A DNA stretch of 64,000 nt from Algibacter miyuki (GTDB taxonomy: Bacteria > Bacteroidota > Bacteroidia > Flavobacteriales > Flavobacteriaceae): positions 744,001-808,000 of the forward strand of contig NZ_JAUFQP010000007.1 of the NCBI RefSeq assembly GCF_030409805.1, in the 5' to 3' direction. Shown piece by piece: positions 8,301 through 19,120 of this stretch. Below the pieces are notes generated by a model, which saw nothing but the letters and a program-made list of their open reading frames with translations, made no database searches and was not told where the DNA came from. A program made the position numbers and the translations under genes. The stretch's first letter is position 1. Each line of letters opens with the position of its first letter.

Positions 8301-9257
8301 TTAATCTTGATTTATAAATTCAATATTATTGTGAGTAGAAGCTTTGCTTAGAATGGTTTGGGAAATATATTCGCAAACCAGCTTTTCGCCTTCTAAATTT
8401 ATAAGTTCTAAAGTGTCTTCGGGTGTGTGATACTGCGGATGTCCTCCAGTATGAATACCTAAAACAGAAATGTTCTTTTTGTAAAACGAAACATGGTCTG
8501 ATCCGCCTACCGAACCAGCGTGAACTATCGGGTTTAATCCTAAAGATTTCCCTAAAACCTTCATGAATTCTACGCCACCGTTAAACGTTCCAGCACCTCC
8601 AGCGTAAACATGGTTGTTCTTATTCAGTCGTCCAACCATATCCATGTTTATCATTAATTTTATTTGGGATAACGGTACTAATGGATTTTCAACGAAATAT
8701 TTACTTCCTAATAAACCTTGTTCTTCTGCTCCAAAAGCGATAAAAATGACACTTCTTTTTAATTGATCTTTATTGGCGGCTAACTTTTCAGCTATTTCAA
8801 GTAAAGCCGCTGTGCCACTAGCGTTATCATCAGCACCATGATAGACCACACCTCGTTTTTCCGATTTAGACGATGGACCACCAAGACCTAAATGGTCGTA
8901 ATGGGCTCCTAAAACAATATATTCGTTTTTTAATAATGGATCATGGCCTTCAATAAAACCAACGACATTACTGGTGTTTACTTCTGGAGCGTTGTCTGTG
9001 CCTTTTTCTACGCGTAATTTAGCTTTAAAAACTTGCTTGTAATTATTGTTGAAAGCTTGTAGTCCAACATGTTTAAACTCTTTTTTTATATACTTTACAA
9101 CACGTTTGTTGGCTTTTCCGCCAGGATATCTGCCTTGGTTTTTATCTGATATTAAAAATTCAATATGATTTTTTATTTCACTCGTTGTAACTTCCGTTTG
9201 AGAAAACACACTAAAATATGAAGAGAATATTAGTGAGAATAAAGCAAGTTTTTTCAT
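8301..9257 (-). CDS. Secreted M28-family zinc aminopeptidase
   Basis: 318 residues with a signal peptide (MKKLALFSLIFSSYFSVFSQ, cleaved near 20). The di-zinc M28 core is clear: HYDHLG (first zinc ligand), GADDNASGTAALLE (bridging aspartate), EEQGLLGS (catalytic glutamate and ligand), NMDMVGR, and HTGGHPQYHTPEDT with the last histidine ligand. Known members remove N-terminal residues from peptides. No PA domain insertion or T9SS tail is present, so it is most likely periplasmic. It is transcribed alone, convergent to asd and divergent from the prolyl oligopeptidase gene. Confidence 0.9.
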   Translation of the reverse strand: MKKLALFSLIFSSYFSVFSQTEVTTSEIKNHIEFLISDKNQGRYPGGKANKRVVKYIKKEFKHVGLQAFNNNYKQVFKAKLRVEKGTDNAPEVNTSNVVGFIEGHDPLLKNEYIVLGAHYDHLGLGGPSSKSEKRGVVYHGADDNASGTAALLEIAEKLAANKDQLKRSVIFIAFGAEEQGLLGSKYFVENPLVPLSQIKLMINMDMVGRLNKNNHVYAGGAGTFNGGVEFMKVLGKSLGLNPIVHAGSVGGSDHVSFYKKNISVLGIHTGGHPQYHTPEDTLELINLEGEKLVCEYISQTILSKASTHNNIEFINQD

Positions 9258-9356
9258 TTTTTTTGGGTTTGGATAGCTTTGTCAAATATATAATTAACCC
9301 GCGTTTTAATTCCACTATTATTACATAAATCTGGAACTTTAGATTATGATTTTGCG

Positions 9357-9364
9357 TATTTTTG
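9357..9364 (+). promoter_or_regulatory. -7 promoter element for the S9 peptidase
   Basis: TATTTTTG matches TAnnTTTG and lies 20 bases before the ATG at 9384. Confidence 0.5.
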
Positions 9365-9383
9365 ATGATTAATACCCTAAATA

Positions 9384-11537
9384 ATGAAAAAAATAGCAAT
9401 TACCTTTTTCTCACTAACCCTGTTGTGGGCGTGTGGAAATGACAAAACTGTAAAAAAACATCCTGTAGTGAGTTACCCTGAAACAAAAACCGTAGATACT
9501 ATTGACACTTATTTTGGTGTTGATGTTAAAGATCCATACCGTTGGTTGGAAGATGATAGAAGCCCAGAAACTGAAGCTTGGGTTGTAGCCGAAAACAAAG
9601 CAACAAATGCATATTTAGATAAAATTCCTTTTAGAGAAGCGTTAAAAAATCGCTTATCAGAACTTTGGAATTACGAAAAAGTAGGAGCGCCTTTCAACGA
9701 GGGAGATTACACGTATTTTTATAAGAATGATGGTTTGCAAAATCAAAGTGTACTTTATCGTTTTAAAAAGGGAGAAGATGCTAAAACGGCTACTGTATTT
9801 TTAGATCCTAATACCTTTAAGGAAGATGGTACAGTATCTTTAGGAGGAACAAGTTTTTCTAAAAACGGAAAAATTCTAGCTTATGCCATTTCCGAAGGAG
9901 GAAGCGATTGGCGTAAAATTCTAATTATGGATGTGGAGTCTAAAGAAATAATAGAAGACACGCTTATCGATGTGAAGTTTTCGCAAATATCTTGGTTTAA
10001 AAACGAAGGATTTTACTATTCTAGCTATGATAAACCTGAAGGAAGCGAGCTTTCAGCAAAGACTGATCAACATAAAGTGTTTTATCATAAATTAGGAACT
10101 CCTCAAAAAAATGATGCTTTAATTTTTGGTGGTACACCCGAAGAAAAACACCGTTATATCTACGCTAACGTTTCCGAAGATGATAAATATTTATTTATTG
10201 CACCACGCATTTCTACTACAGGAAACAAACTTTTTATGAAAGATTTATCGGTACCAAACAGCGAGTTTGTTACCATTTTAAATCATACAGAAAGTAGTAC
10301 TAACGTGATTGAAACAGCGGGTACTAAACTGTATTTAGCAACAAATTTAAACGCGCCAAACGAAAAAATTGTTACGGTAGATGTGGCAAACCCAACACCA
10401 GAGCATTGGGTTGATTTTATTCCTGAAACCGAGAATGTATTATCTATTTCTAAAGGTGGTGGCTATTTTTATGCCACGTATATGGTTGATGCGATTTCTA
10501 AAGTGAAGCAATATGATTATAATGGCAAATTTATTAGAGATATTGAATTACCAGGCTTAGGAACGGCCAGCGGTTTTGGTAGTAAAAAAGAAGAAAAAAC
10601 CAGCTATTTTTCGTTTACCAATTATAATACACCAGGAACCACGTATAAATTTAATGCAGATTCTGGAGCGGTGGAATTGTATAGAAAATCGGCAATAGCC
10701 TTTAATAGTGACGACTTTGAAAGTCATCAAGTGTTTTACACCTCTAAAGATGGAACCAAAATACCAATGATGATTACGCACAAAAAAGGGTTGGAACTAA
10801 ATGGTAAAAATCCAACTATTTTATATGGTTATGGCGGATTTAATGTGAGTTTAACCCCTAGTTTTAGTGTTACAAATGCCATTTGGATGGAGCAAGGTGG
10901 TGTATATGCTGTGCCTAATTTACGTGGTGGTGGCGAATACGGAAGAGCGTGGCATGATGCAGGAACACAGCAAAAAAAGCAAAATGTGTTTGACGATTTT
11001 ATCGCTGCTGCGGAATATTTAAAGGATAAAAACTATACAAGTACAAATTATTTGGCTATTCGTGGTGGTTCAAATGGCGGTTTATTGGTTGGTGCAACCA
11101 TGACGCAGCGTCCCGATTTGGCAAAGGTAGCTTTACCGGCAGTTGGTGTTTTAGATATGTTACGTTATCATACGTTTACTGCGGGTGCAGGCTGGGCTTA
11201 CGATTACGGAACAGCTGAAGATAATAAAGCCATGTTTGAATATTTAAAAGGATATTCTCCTGTGCATAATGTGAAGTCTGGAGTTGAATATCCAGCGACT
11301 TTAATAACTACTGGCGATCATGACGATCGTGTGGTGCCGGCACATAGTTTTAAATTTGCTGCCGAGTTACAAACGAAACAAACGGGTAGTAACCCAACTT
11401 TAATTCGTATTGAAACCGATGCGGGTCATGGTGCTGGAACTCCTGTAAGTAAAACTATTGAACAGTATGCTGATATTTTTGGTTTTACACTTTACAATAT
11501 GGGCTTTGAGGAATTACCAACGTCTATCGAAAATTAA
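9384..11537 (+). CDS. Prolyl oligopeptidase family lipoprotein (S9A)
   Basis: 717 residues. The N-terminus is a lipoprotein signal (lipobox LWAC, Cys at 17). The N-terminal seven-bladed propeller starts at [18 protein letters not shown]. The C-terminal hydrolase carries the nucleophile serine in [11 protein letters not shown], the aspartate in [13 protein letters not shown] and the histidine in DAGHGAG. The family cleaves short peptides after proline. The lipid anchor puts it in the periplasm or at the outer membrane. It is followed 26 bases later by an ABC ATPase gene on the same strand. Confidence 0.93.
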   Translation: MKKIAITFFSLTLLWACGNDKTVKKHPVVSYPETKTVDTIDTYFGVDVKDPYRWLEDDRSPETEAWVVAENKATNAYLDKIPFREALKNRLSELWNYEKVGAPFNEGDYTYFYKNDGLQNQSVLYRFKKGEDAKTATVFLDPNTFKEDGTVSLGGTSFSKNGKILAYAISEGGSDWRKILIMDVESKEIIEDTLIDVKFSQISWFKNEGFYYSSYDKPEGSELSAKTDQHKVFYHKLGTPQKNDALIFGGTPEEKHRYIYANVSEDDKYLFIAPRISTTGNKLFMKDLSVPNSEFVTILNHTESSTNVIETAGTKLYLATNLNAPNEKIVTVDVANPTPEHWVDFIPETENVLSISKGGGYFYATYMVDAISKVKQYDYNGKFIRDIELPGLGTASGFGSKKEEKTSYFSFTNYNTPGTTYKFNADSGAVELYRKSAIAFNSDDFESHQVFYTSKDGTKIPMMITHKKGLELNGKNPTILYGYGGFNVSLTPSFSVTNAIWMEQGGVYAVPNLRGGGEYGRAWHDAGTQQKKQNVFDDFIAAAEYLKDKNYTSTNYLAIRGGSNGGLLVGATMTQRPDLAKVALPAVGVLDMLRYHTFTAGAGWAYDYGTAEDNKAMFEYLKGYSPVHNVKSGVEYPATLITTGDHDDRVVPAHSFKFAAELQTKQTGSNPTLIRIETDAGHGAGTPVSKTIEQYADIFGFTLYNMGFEELPTSIEN

Positions 11538-11563
11538 AATATTACTGTCCAATAATTTAGAAT

Positions 11564-12475
11564 ATGCTTCAAGTAAAAAACATCTCATTTTCATATCAAG
11601 AAACTGAAGTTTTAAAACAAATTTCGTTTGCTGTAGAAGCAGGCGAACAGCTTTCTATTATTGGAGAAAGTGGCTCTGGAAAAAGTACATTGCTGAAATT
11701 AATTTATGGGGAATTCGATTTAAATGAAGGTCATATTTTTTGGAAAGAAACCGAAGTTTTAGGTCCTAAATTTAATTTGGTTGTGGGTTACGATTTTATG
11801 AAATACGTAGCTCAAGAGTTCGATTTAATGCCTTTTACATCCGTTGCCGAAAACATTGGCGCTTTTTTGTCTAATTTTTATCCAGAGGAAAAACAAGAAC
11901 GTACCAAAGAATTGCTTGAGGTTGTTGAGCTTACGGCTTTTGCTAAAGTAAAAGTAAAAACTTTAAGTGGCGGACAAAAACAACGTGTTGCACTAGCACG
12001 AGCTTTGGCAAAACAACCCGAAATTATATTACTCGATGAGCCTTTCAGCCATATTGATAACTTCAAAAAGCAATCGTTACGCCGTAATGTTTTTAAGTAT
12101 TTAAAGGAAAAAAATATTGCTTGTATTGTAGCCACACATGATAAAGAAGATGTGCTTGGCTTTGCCGATAGAATGCTTATTCTTAATAATCATGAAGTGG
12201 AAGTTGTAGGAACTCCTGAAAAGCTTTACCATACACCTAAAACGCCATTAATTGCTTCCTTTTTTGGAGAGTTTAACGTGATTGAAAATAACATTATTTA
12301 TGCGCATCAACTTCAATTTGTTGAAAATTCAAACTTAAAAGCTACAGTAAAACAATCGTATTTTAAAGGACATTATTATTTAATTGAAGCCGATTTGGAT
12401 GGCAAAATGGTATTGTTTGAAAATAAAACGGCTTTAAAAAACAACGATGTAGTGTCTCTTAAAATAATGACTTAA
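11564..12475 (+). CDS. ABC transporter ATP-binding protein, substrate unknown
   Basis: 303 residues. The nucleotide-binding domain has Walker A GESGSGKST (34-42), the signature LSGGQKQR, Walker B IILLDEPF and the switch histidine in VATHDKED. Residues after about 225 form a C-terminal regulatory/TOBE-like extension resembling the potA/fbpC/modC import group. No permease or binding protein lies next to it, so substrate and direction are unknown. Orphan ATPases of this form are common in Flavobacteriia. It may share a transcript with the preceding peptidase. Confidence 0.85.
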   Translation: MLQVKNISFSYQETEVLKQISFAVEAGEQLSIIGESGSGKSTLLKLIYGEFDLNEGHIFWKETEVLGPKFNLVVGYDFMKYVAQEFDLMPFTSVAENIGAFLSNFYPEEKQERTKELLEVVELTAFAKVKVKTLSGGQKQRVALARALAKQPEIILLDEPFSHIDNFKKQSLRRNVFKYLKEKNIACIVATHDKEDVLGFADRMLILNNHEVEVVGTPEKLYHTPKTPLIASFFGEFNVIENNIIYAHQLQFVENSNLKATVKQSYFKGHYYLIEADLDGKMVLFENKTALKNNDVVSLKIMT

Positions 12476-12507
12476 TAGGTTTTTCAATTTAAATTTTAAA
12501 AAAATAT

Positions 12508-12542
12508 AAAAAGTAGTCTAACGAAAGTTTGGCTACTTTTTT
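12508..12542 (+). terminator. Rho-independent terminator after the ABC ATPase
   Basis: A long hairpin with arms around AAAAAGTAG and CTACTTTTTT and a GAAA tetraloop closed by C-G is followed by T residues. Confidence 0.85.
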
Positions 12543-12604
12543 AATTTATAAAGCTGTTTTCTGATTAAAATACCGATTTTTGAAAACTTATTATAGCACA
12601 AAAT

Positions 12605-13978
12605 ATGTTTGGAAATAGAAATTTAAATGCTAATGAATTAGCTTTTATTAAAGACCGAATCTCTCGAGCTCAACGGTGGATGTATAGCTTGTTTGTTATC
12701 ATTGCGGCAATTATAGTTGTATGTGCCTTTTTTGTGTATACCGAAGTTGACACACCTAACTTTGCAATTAATTTGGGTTTTGGTCTTTGCATTTTATTAC
12801 TTTATAACATCTATTGGTTTGTAAAAGGTTATAAATCTTATCAGGTTAACCCAAGTGTTCAAAAAGGTCGCGGATTTTACAAACGTATTTACGAAGGTCA
12901 CGGTAAACACGGCAGTTATCACGACACCTTTGATGGCGTAAAGGTTAAAATTCCATGGCATTGGCGTAGTTACCTTAAAAAGCAAAAAGAGGCTGTGCTT
13001 TATGAATATATTGAAACGGCAGGTGCAGTGGCTATAAATGAAGGTGCTTTTAGATATTTGGTTTCTGTAAACGACACCTTGTTTTTGGATTACGAAATAG
13101 AACATGGACTAAAAAAAGCGAAACCTATTTCGTTTTTTAATGTGATAAGTATTATTGCTTTAGTAATTGTAGTGTTTATACTTTCTTTAGGAGACGCTTT
13201 AGAATCGGGTTTGAAAATTTCTCAGTTATCAAAAACCAGTAATCACCCTGTTGTTCTAAACTCGGGAGAAGATTTAAAAAGTATTAACGAAGCTAATTAT
13301 ATAAAAATAGACCAAGCTTGGGTGTATCAATACAACGGTGGATTTTCATTATATGGGAATAATTATATGATTTCCGAAGTAGAAAGAAACCGTATATATA
13401 ATCATCCATCATCAAATTATAATTACCGTTATTTTTTTTCTGTGAAAGATATAAAACGAGCTAAGCCTAATAAGACGACTTTTAAAGAAGGATTAAAATC
13501 GAACGCATTATTTCAAAAATTTGTTGGTAAAAAAATAGTTGATTCCCTTTACGATAAGGCGATTGATTATGCTTTTAAAAAACAAATGGAAACCTATAAT
13601 CAACGTTTGTTTAATGCTAAAAAGTATGAGGCTGTTCTCTTAGAATTAAAACCCAAAACAACTATTTTAAAACTTAACGAAGGGTGTTTTAGGCCACAAG
13701 AAGCTGAGATGTTTTCTATTAAAAAAAGTTTGGAAACCCAAGTTGAAGTATATGGTTTTTATAATCCGAAAGATGAAAGCTTGATAAGTATCGAAGATCA
13801 AGAGGTGAAAAGGGCGGTTATTAAAAAAGGATTTACTTTACTTTGTATTTATAGTATTATAGCTTTGGCAGGTTTTTTATCCATTGTTAAAATTATATAT
13901 AATTCTAGACTTAAAATGGAGTTGGTAAAATCTCAATTATATCCAGATAGCGGAGCGCCAAAGTTAAAACGTAAATAG
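12605..13978 (+). CDS. Multi-pass membrane protein of unknown function
   Basis: 457 residues. Predicted membrane segments by eye are about 27-47 (WMYSLFVIIAAIIVVCAFF), 55-73, 178-198 (FFNVISIIALVIVVFILSL) and a C-terminal one near 425-447. A soluble domain between about 200 and 420 would face one side of the membrane. The part before the third membrane segment includes a HGKHGSYHDTFDGVKVKIPWHW stretch. I recognise no family. It stands alone between two terminators. Confidence 0.7.
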   Translation: MFGNRNLNANELAFIKDRISRAQRWMYSLFVIIAAIIVVCAFFVYTEVDTPNFAINLGFGLCILLLYNIYWFVKGYKSYQVNPSVQKGRGFYKRIYEGHGKHGSYHDTFDGVKVKIPWHWRSYLKKQKEAVLYEYIETAGAVAINEGAFRYLVSVNDTLFLDYEIEHGLKKAKPISFFNVISIIALVIVVFILSLGDALESGLKISQLSKTSNHPVVLNSGEDLKSINEANYIKIDQAWVYQYNGGFSLYGNNYMISEVERNRIYNHPSSNYNYRYFFSVKDIKRAKPNKTTFKEGLKSNALFQKFVGKKIVDSLYDKAIDYAFKKQMETYNQRLFNAKKYEAVLLELKPKTTILKLNEGCFRPQEAEMFSIKKSLETQVEVYGFYNPKDESLISIEDQEVKRAVIKKGFTLLCIYSIIALAGFLSIVKIIYNSRLKMELVKSQLYPDSGAPKLKRK

Positions 13979-14010
13979 GTTTAATCGTATTTATCTTAAT
14001 TAAAAACTAA

Positions 14011-14047
14011 AAAAGAGCCAAGGCTTTTTACAGCGCTTAGCTCTTTT
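14011..14047. terminator. Bidirectional terminator between convergent genes
   Basis: AAAAGAGC (14011-14018) pairs with GCTCTTTT (14040-14047), with A- and T-runs at both ends. It can serve the membrane protein gene on plus and the small unknown gene on minus. Confidence 0.75.
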
Positions 14048-14072
14048 ATTTGTTGAGATAATAGCATTTTTG

Positions 14073-14327
14073 TTAACTTTCTTCTTCTCCAATTTCTTCA
14101 CCTTGTGTTGTTACGGAACCTGTTGATGAGTTACCGTAAACGGGTGTTTCATTTCTTAAAATATCTATAACTCTGGCAAAATTTGAGGCAGTCATGTAAG
14201 GTGTTTCTTCTCGTTTTCCTTGAAAAGTGGTAAAGTAAAATTTACCAAGATCAATCTTGGGATCCCAAATGGCTTGATAGCCTTTTAATTTAGTCCAACC
14301 AGAAGTTCCTTGTGCATAATGTGGCAT
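14073..14327 (-). CDS. Small conserved protein of unknown function
   Basis: 84 residues, MPHYAQGTSGWTKLKGYQ at the start and an acidic tail. There is no signal peptide or membrane segment. The central region (WDPKIDLGKFYFTTFQGK) looks like a compact beta-rich domain. The start ATG and a terminator behind the stop make it a believable gene. It precedes no obvious partner, and I do not assign a function. Confidence 0.6.
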   Translation of the reverse strand: MPHYAQGTSGWTKLKGYQAIWDPKIDLGKFYFTTFQGKREETPYMTASNFARVIDILRNETPVYGNSSTGSVTTQGEEIGEEES

Positions 14328-14482
14328 AGTGTTGTGTTTTAGTGGATTAATAATATGGTAAAATTAATAAAACACAGCGATGCCTGAAATCGTTTATTAT
14401 CCCTTTTTGAGGGGTGTTTTCCCTTCTTTTTCTACAGGAAATACAAGGGGAGGATAGGAGGTTTTGTTGCTAAATCTAAATA

Positions 14483-14944
14483 TTATATAACAGCTGTTAT
14501 TTCTATTTGTGTACCTCGGAAGGTGGCCACATCACCAACCGTTTTTCCCATTAATAATAACCCGATTGGGGTATTGGGAGAAATGGCATAGAATTTTTTA
14601 TTTTCAGCAGTTAGTTCGCCTGCGCTTATGGCGATATAGTAATTGGAGTTAGAGGTAAAAACAATACTGCCTAAACCCACAGTTTGGGTTGTTTTTGAAA
14701 CATCAATTTTAGAAAGTGCGACTTTTATTTTATTGATTTCTGAAAGTTGATTTCCCGCTTTTTCACGTTCTAACTGCAACATGGCTCGACCAGTTTCATG
14801 TTTGTCGCCTGCACTACTTTTTGTTTCAGAAGTTAGAGATTCTTGAATTTCGTTTATGGTATTTTGTATGGTTGTAAATCTTGAATCTATAAAGTCTAAG
14901 CAGCTATTAAATAGGGTTTGTTTTAGTTTTATGGTGTTTTTCAT
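14483..14944 (-). CDS. GreA/GreB-like C-terminal domain protein
   Basis: 153 residues. An N-terminal helical region, likely a coiled coil (about 1-75), is followed by a GreA/GreB-type FKBP-like C-terminal domain (about 85-153: VGLGSIVFTSNSNYYIAIS, then FYAISPNTPIGLLLMGKTVGDV). Elongation factors of this fold bind the RNA polymerase secondary channel. Bacteroidota carry short variants like this, which databases often label only as GreA/GreB family. Whether it has cleavage-stimulating activity is unknown: the acidic tip residues of GreA are not evident in the coiled coil. Confidence 0.7.
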   Translation of the reverse strand: MKNTIKLKQTLFNSCLDFIDSRFTTIQNTINEIQESLTSETKSSAGDKHETGRAMLQLEREKAGNQLSEINKIKVALSKIDVSKTTQTVGLGSIVFTSNSNYYIAISAGELTAENKKFYAISPNTPIGLLLMGKTVGDVATFRGTQIEITAVI

Positions 14945-15140
14945 GGAAGTGGAATCGACTTTAATACGAAATTAGACTATTTCAATTGAAGTTTTAAAAT
15001 TAGTGTCCCTTTTCCGAAGAAATTTTATTTTGAGTTATAAAGTTTGTGAGGTCGTGATTATTTCTGTTTAAAGCGAAAATAAGCCGGTTTAAGCTTGTTG
15101 ATGGTAACTTGAATGAAACGGTAAAGCTATTTGGTTTAAA

Positions 15141-15176
15141 GCAAAAAAAAACTCCGAAAAAATGAATTTCGGAGCT
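15141..15176 (-). terminator. Rho-independent terminator after accC
   Basis: Read on minus: CTCCGAAA / TTTCGGAG (15167-15174 with 15152-15159), followed by a run of T from the A-rich stretch 15143-15151. Confidence 0.9.
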
Positions 15177-15185
15177 TTTAGTTAT

Positions 15186-16538
15186 TTATTCTTCAACTTG
15201 TTTTTGAATTACAAAATCTTCCATGAATTTGGTGGTGTAATTACCAGCTAAATAATCTGGATGATCCATTAATTGTCTATGGAACGGGATAGTTGTTTTA
15301 ATGCCTTCGATAACGAATTCATCTAACGCACGTTTCATTTTATTAATAGCTTCTTCTCTTGTTTGCGCGGTTGTAATTAACTTCGCAATCATAGAATCGT
15401 AGTTTGGTGGAATAGAATAGCCCGCGTAAACGTGGGTATCTAAACGCACACCATGGCCTCCTGGCGCATGTAAAGTTGTTATTTTTCCTGGTGAAGGTCT
15501 AAAGCCGTTGAATGGATCTTCAGCATTAATACGACATTCTATAGAGTGTAATTTCGGAGTGTAATTTTTACCTGAAATTGGCACGCCAGCAGCTACTAAA
15601 ATTTGCTCGCGGATTAAATCGAAATCAATAACTTGTTCTGTAATAGGGTGCTCTACTTGGATACGTGTATTCATTTCCATGAAGTAGAAGTTTCTATGCT
15701 TATCAACCAAAAATTCAATGGTACCGGCGCCTTCGTATTTAATAAATTCGGATGCTTTTACAGCAGCTTCACCCATTTTTTTACGCAGTGCAGTAGTCAT
15801 AAATGGTGATGGCACCTCTTCGGTTAGTTTCTGATGACGACGTTGAATAGAACAATCTCTTTCTGATAAATGACAAGCTTTACCGTTAGAATCGCCAACA
15901 ATTTGAATTTCAATATGTCTTGGCTCTTCAATAAGTTTTTCCATGTACATATCGTCGTTTCCGAAGGCTGCTTTAGATTCTTGTCTTGCAGAATCCCAAG
16001 CATCTTTTAAATCTTCAGGTTTAAATACACCACGCATACCTTTTCCTCCACCACCGGCAGAAGCTTTAAGCATTACAGGGTAGCCTGTTTCTTCAGCAAC
16101 ACGAACACAATCTTCAAAGGTTTCAATAATGCCATCACTTCCTGGTACACAAGGTACACCGGCAGCTTTCATGGTTTCTTTGGCGTTTGCTTTATCGCCC
16201 ATACGGTCTATCATCTCAGGAGAAGCACCGATAAATTTAATACCGTGCTCTTCACATATTTTTGAAAACTTAGCGTTTTCTGATAAAAATCCATAACCTG
16301 GGTGAATGGCATCTGCGTTTGTAATTTCAGCAGCAGATATAATATTAGACATTTTTAAGTACGACTCGCTACTTGCTGGTGGGCCAATACATACGGCTTC
16401 ATCTGCAAATTTAACGTGTAAACTTTCGGCATCTGCTGTGGAGTACACGGCTACCGTTTTTATGCCCATTTCTTTACAGGTTCTAATAACACGTAGTGCT
16501 ATTTCACCTCTATTGGCAATCAGTATTTTTTTAAACAT
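15186..16538 (-). CDS. accC: Acetyl-CoA carboxylase, biotin carboxylase subunit
   Basis: 450 residues with the full ATP-grasp biotin carboxylase layout: N-terminal [18 protein letters not shown], glycine-rich loop [34 protein letters not shown], the [14 protein letters not shown] catalytic strand, and the C-terminal domain. It carboxylates the biotin on AccB with bicarbonate and ATP, the first step of fatty-acid synthesis. It follows accB and fabH on the same strand and ends in a strong terminator. Length is standard. Confidence 0.97.
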   Translation of the reverse strand: MFKKILIANRGEIALRVIRTCKEMGIKTVAVYSTADAESLHVKFADEAVCIGPPASSESYLKMSNIISAAEITNADAIHPGYGFLSENAKFSKICEEHGIKFIGASPEMIDRMGDKANAKETMKAAGVPCVPGSDGIIETFEDCVRVAEETGYPVMLKASAGGGGKGMRGVFKPEDLKDAWDSARQESKAAFGNDDMYMEKLIEEPRHIEIQIVGDSNGKACHLSERDCSIQRRHQKLTEEVPSPFMTTALRKKMGEAAVKASEFIKYEGAGTIEFLVDKHRNFYFMEMNTRIQVEHPITEQVIDFDLIREQILVAAGVPISGKNYTPKLHSIECRINAEDPFNGFRPSPGKITTLHAPGGHGVRLDTHVYAGYSIPPNYDSMIAKLITTAQTREEAINKMKRALDEFVIEGIKTTIPFHRQLMDHPDYLAGNYTTKFMEDFVIQKQVEE

Positions 16539-16597
16539 ATCTTTATGAGTTTAAGAGTTTATGGTTTATGAGAATATAAGTTTAACACGTGGTGCTA

Positions 16598-16623
16598 GAC
16601 TTTAGACTTTAAACTTTAAACTT
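16598..16623. repeat. Short tandem repeat between accB and accC
   Basis: About 3.7 copies of a seven-base unit (GACTTTA, GACTTTA, AACTTTA, AACTT). It probably arose by slippage and has no apparent role. Confidence 0.6.
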
Positions 16624-16627
16624 CAAA

Positions 16628-17104
16628 TTAAGATGGATCTACTAAGAATAATGGTTGGTCGAATTCTACTGGAGAAGAATCGTCAACTAATATTTTTACT
16701 ATTTTACCAGAAACTTCAGATTCAATTTCGTTGAAAAGTTTCATAGCCTCAATAATACAAAGTACGTCTCCTTCAGCAATAGTTTGACCTACTTCAACAA
16801 ATAATGGTTTGTCTGGAGATGGTTTTCTATAGAATGTACCAATAATTGGTGATTTAATAGTGATGTATTTTGAATCTTCTGTTGCAGCAGGAGCACTAGC
16901 AGGAGCAGCGGCTTCTGGAGCTGCAGCTTGAATAGGTGCTTGTGCGATATGTGGCATTTGAGCAGGAACTTGGTGTACGATTGTTGTATCGGACTCTGAA
17001 CCTGTTTTAATGGTGATTTTGATATCATCCATTTCTAGTTTAACTTCACTTGCTCCAGATTTTGCAACAAATTTAATTAAGTTTTGAATCTCTTTTATAT
17101 CCAT
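16628..17104 (-). CDS. accB: Acetyl-CoA carboxylase, biotin carboxyl carrier protein
   Basis: 158 residues. The N-terminal domain is followed by an Ala/Pro-rich linker (about 50-75) and a biotinyl domain with the biotin lysine in [10 protein letters not shown]. It carries carboxyl-biotin between AccC and the carboxyltransferase. It lies between fabH (22 bases upstream) and accC (about 90 bases downstream), the order common in Bacteroidota. Confidence 0.97.
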   Translation of the reverse strand: MDIKEIQNLIKFVAKSGASEVKLEMDDIKITIKTGSESDTTIVHQVPAQMPHIAQAPIQAAAPEAAAPASAPAATEDSKYITIKSPIIGTFYRKPSPDKPLFVEVGQTIAEGDVLCIIEAMKLFNEIESEVSGKIVKILVDDSSPVEFDQPLFLVDPS

Positions 17105-17126
17105 AATTTTGTGTTTTTTTTGTTGG

Positions 17127-18128
17127 TTAGTTTGCTGTATTATAAGCCCATTTTAAATAAATAGATCCCCAGTTAAATCCGCCTCCAAAAGCGGCAAATA
17201 TAACGTTGTCTCCTTTTTTAAGTTGGGATTCGTAATCGTTAATTAGTAATGGAAGCGTTGCTGATGTTGTGTTTCCGTATTTTTCTATGTTAATCATCAC
17301 CTTTTCTGGTGCTAAATTAATACGGTTTGCTGTAGCATCAATAATACGCTTGTTGGCTTGGTGAGCGGCTAACCAGTCTACAGTATCTTTGGTTAGGTTG
17401 TTGCGTTCTAATATTTTTTCGGCAGCATCGGCCATATTAAATACGGCATTTTTAAACACAGTACGACCTTCTTGAAAGGCGTATTGGCCACCTTCGTCCA
17501 TAATTTCTTTGGTTAAGGCGTGTGATGATCCACCGTATGTGGCTTGTAAAAACTCACGTCCTGTACCGTCGCTACGTAAATATTCGTCTTGTAAACCTAA
17601 ATTTTCTTCATTAGGTTCAAATAGAACGGCGCCAGCACCATCTCCAAAAATAATACAAGTTGCTCTGTCTTTGTAATTTATAATAGAAGACATTTTATCG
17701 GCTCCAATTAATAATACATTTTTATAGCGTCCTGTTTCAATGTAGCTTGCGGCTACAGACATCCCGAATAAAAAACTAGAACATGCCGCATCCATATCAA
17801 ATGAAAATGCATTTACAGCGCCAATTTCAGAGGCTGTAAAAGATGCCGTAGAGGCTGCTTTCATATCTGGCGTTGCCGTAGCAACAATAACAAGTTCTAT
17901 ATCTTTTGGATCAATGCCTTTTTTATTGATGAGGTCCTGTGCGGCTTTAATGGCTAGGTACGAGGTTCCTTTGCCGTCGTCTTTAAGAATACGACGTTCT
18001 TTGATTCCTGTTCTACTAGTTATCCATTCGTCGTTTGTGTCAACCATCGTTTCAAGAATCTGGTTGGTTAACACATATTCTGGCACATAAGCGCCAACAG
18101 CTGTAATGGCTGCAGAGATTTTACCCAT
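17127..18128 (-). CDS. fabH: 3-oxoacyl-ACP synthase III
   Basis: 333 residues of the thiolase-like KAS III family, which condenses acetyl-CoA with malonyl-ACP to start fatty-acid synthesis. Visible are the TGIKERRI region, the nucleophile cysteine in [13 protein letters not shown], the histidine in [12 protein letters not shown], the asparagine in [13 protein letters not shown] and the C-terminal GGGFNWGS. It is the first gene of a fabH-accB-accC transcript. A terminator hairpin at 18262 separates it from rpmF. Confidence 0.96.
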   Translation of the reverse strand: MGKISAAITAVGAYVPEYVLTNQILETMVDTNDEWITSRTGIKERRILKDDGKGTSYLAIKAAQDLINKKGIDPKDIELVIVATATPDMKAASTASFTASEIGAVNAFSFDMDAACSSFLFGMSVAASYIETGRYKNVLLIGADKMSSIINYKDRATCIIFGDGAGAVLFEPNEENLGLQDEYLRSDGTGREFLQATYGGSSHALTKEIMDEGGQYAFQEGRTVFKNAVFNMADAAEKILERNNLTKDTVDWLAAHQANKRIIDATANRINLAPEKVMINIEKYGNTTSATLPLLINDYESQLKKGDNVIFAAFGGGFNWGSIYLKWAYNTAN

Positions 18129-18261
18129 AACTTTATAGTTAGTTTTACCCTAAAAATCGTTAAAATTGAACAAAATCGTTCAAATTGGTGAAAAACAGCT
18201 AGTATTTAGCGGAATTTTATGCAATTTACGTTTTTTTGCAATTGGAAAAGTAATTTCATAA

Positions 18262-18289
18262 AAAAAACACTCATAAATGAGTGTTTTAT
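18262..18289 (-). terminator. Rho-independent terminator after rpmF
   Basis: A perfect ten-bp stem AAAACACTCA / TGAGTGTTTT with loop TAAA (18264-18273 and 18278-18287) is followed on minus by a T-run. It ends the yceD-rpmF unit before fabH. Confidence 0.88.
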
Positions 18290-18306
18290 TATATGCATGC
18301 ATAATG

Positions 18307-18507
18307 TTATGCTACGTTTTCTACTTCAGAGTTGTCAATTAATACTTGACCTCTGTAATATAACTTCCCTTCATGCCAGTGCGCTCTGTGGTATAAGTGC
18401 GGCTCGCCAGTTGTTGGGCAAGTAGCAATCTGTGGCGCAGTTGCTTTGTAGTGTGTTCTTCTTTTATCTCTTCTTGTTTTCGAGATTTTTCTTTTAGGAT
18501 GTGCCAT
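18307..18507 (-). CDS. rpmF: Ribosomal protein bL32
   Basis: 66 residues, starting [22 protein letters not shown], the typical bL32 N-terminus. The zinc cysteines of many bL32 proteins are mostly missing: one Cys remains in [18 protein letters not shown], so this is a Cys-poor form. It sits nine bases after the YceD gene, the near-universal yceD-rpmF pairing. Confidence 0.97.
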   Translation of the reverse strand: MAHPKRKISKTRRDKRRTHYKATAPQIATCPTTGEPHLYHRAHWHEGKLYYRGQVLIDNSEVENVA

Positions 18508-18516
18508 TTTATATGT

Positions 18517-19059
18517 TTATTTATCCGTTAATAATTTCTTTAATGTATTCCAGCGAGGATCGATATCCTCTTCTTTTTGTTCGCTTTTATCTTTAAGCCC
18601 TGGGCTTAATTGTTCTAATTTTTTAAGTATGTCGGAATCTAATGTTCCATCTTCAACGCCTGGGTGAATCCTTTTGATTGGTACAGATAATACAATGAGT
18701 TCATAAATGTACTGTTGAATATTAATTTCATAAGTGCCATGGGCAAGTATTAAAATATCAATATTCTCATCGTTATATTCATCACCAAAATTAACTATTA
18801 AACGAAAATCGTTTTCTATAGTTTGGTCATAGGGTTCGTTTGTTATGTCGCAATTAACATTAACAAAACCAGAGATTTTAAAATTCAACTCAAGTAATGT
18901 GCTCTTTTTTTCAAAGTCCACATCGGCTTTTATGTTGACGTTATTAAAATCGTCATACTCAAAATGTTCAAAGAACGCTTGTTTTATATCAAAATCGAAA
19001 TGATGTTTACCAAGCTTTAACCCTACAAATGGAATTGTAAACTCTTTTAATGGCTTCAT
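18517..19059 (-). CDS. yceD: YceD family protein (DUF177)
   Basis: 180 residues from the ATG at 19057-19059 (MKPLKEFTIPFVGLKLG); a GTG two codons upstream is also possible. DUF177/YceD proteins accompany rpmF. In other bacteria and plastids they are linked to 23S rRNA accumulation or ribosome assembly. The N-terminal beta region is followed by the conserved core (NCDITNEPYDQTI), a YELIVLSVPIKRIHP segment and a C-terminal DPRWNTLKKLLTDK that matches the family end. Confidence 0.9.
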   Translation of the reverse strand: MKPLKEFTIPFVGLKLGKHHFDFDIKQAFFEHFEYDDFNNVNIKADVDFEKKSTLLELNFKISGFVNVNCDITNEPYDQTIENDFRLIVNFGDEYNDENIDILILAHGTYEINIQQYIYELIVLSVPIKRIHPGVEDGTLDSDILKKLEQLSPGLKDKSEQKEEDIDPRWNTLKKLLTDK

Positions 19060-19120
19060 TATCACATCTAATTTGAGCCTGCAAATATATAAAATTTTAT
19101 TTACTAAGCATTACTTATAA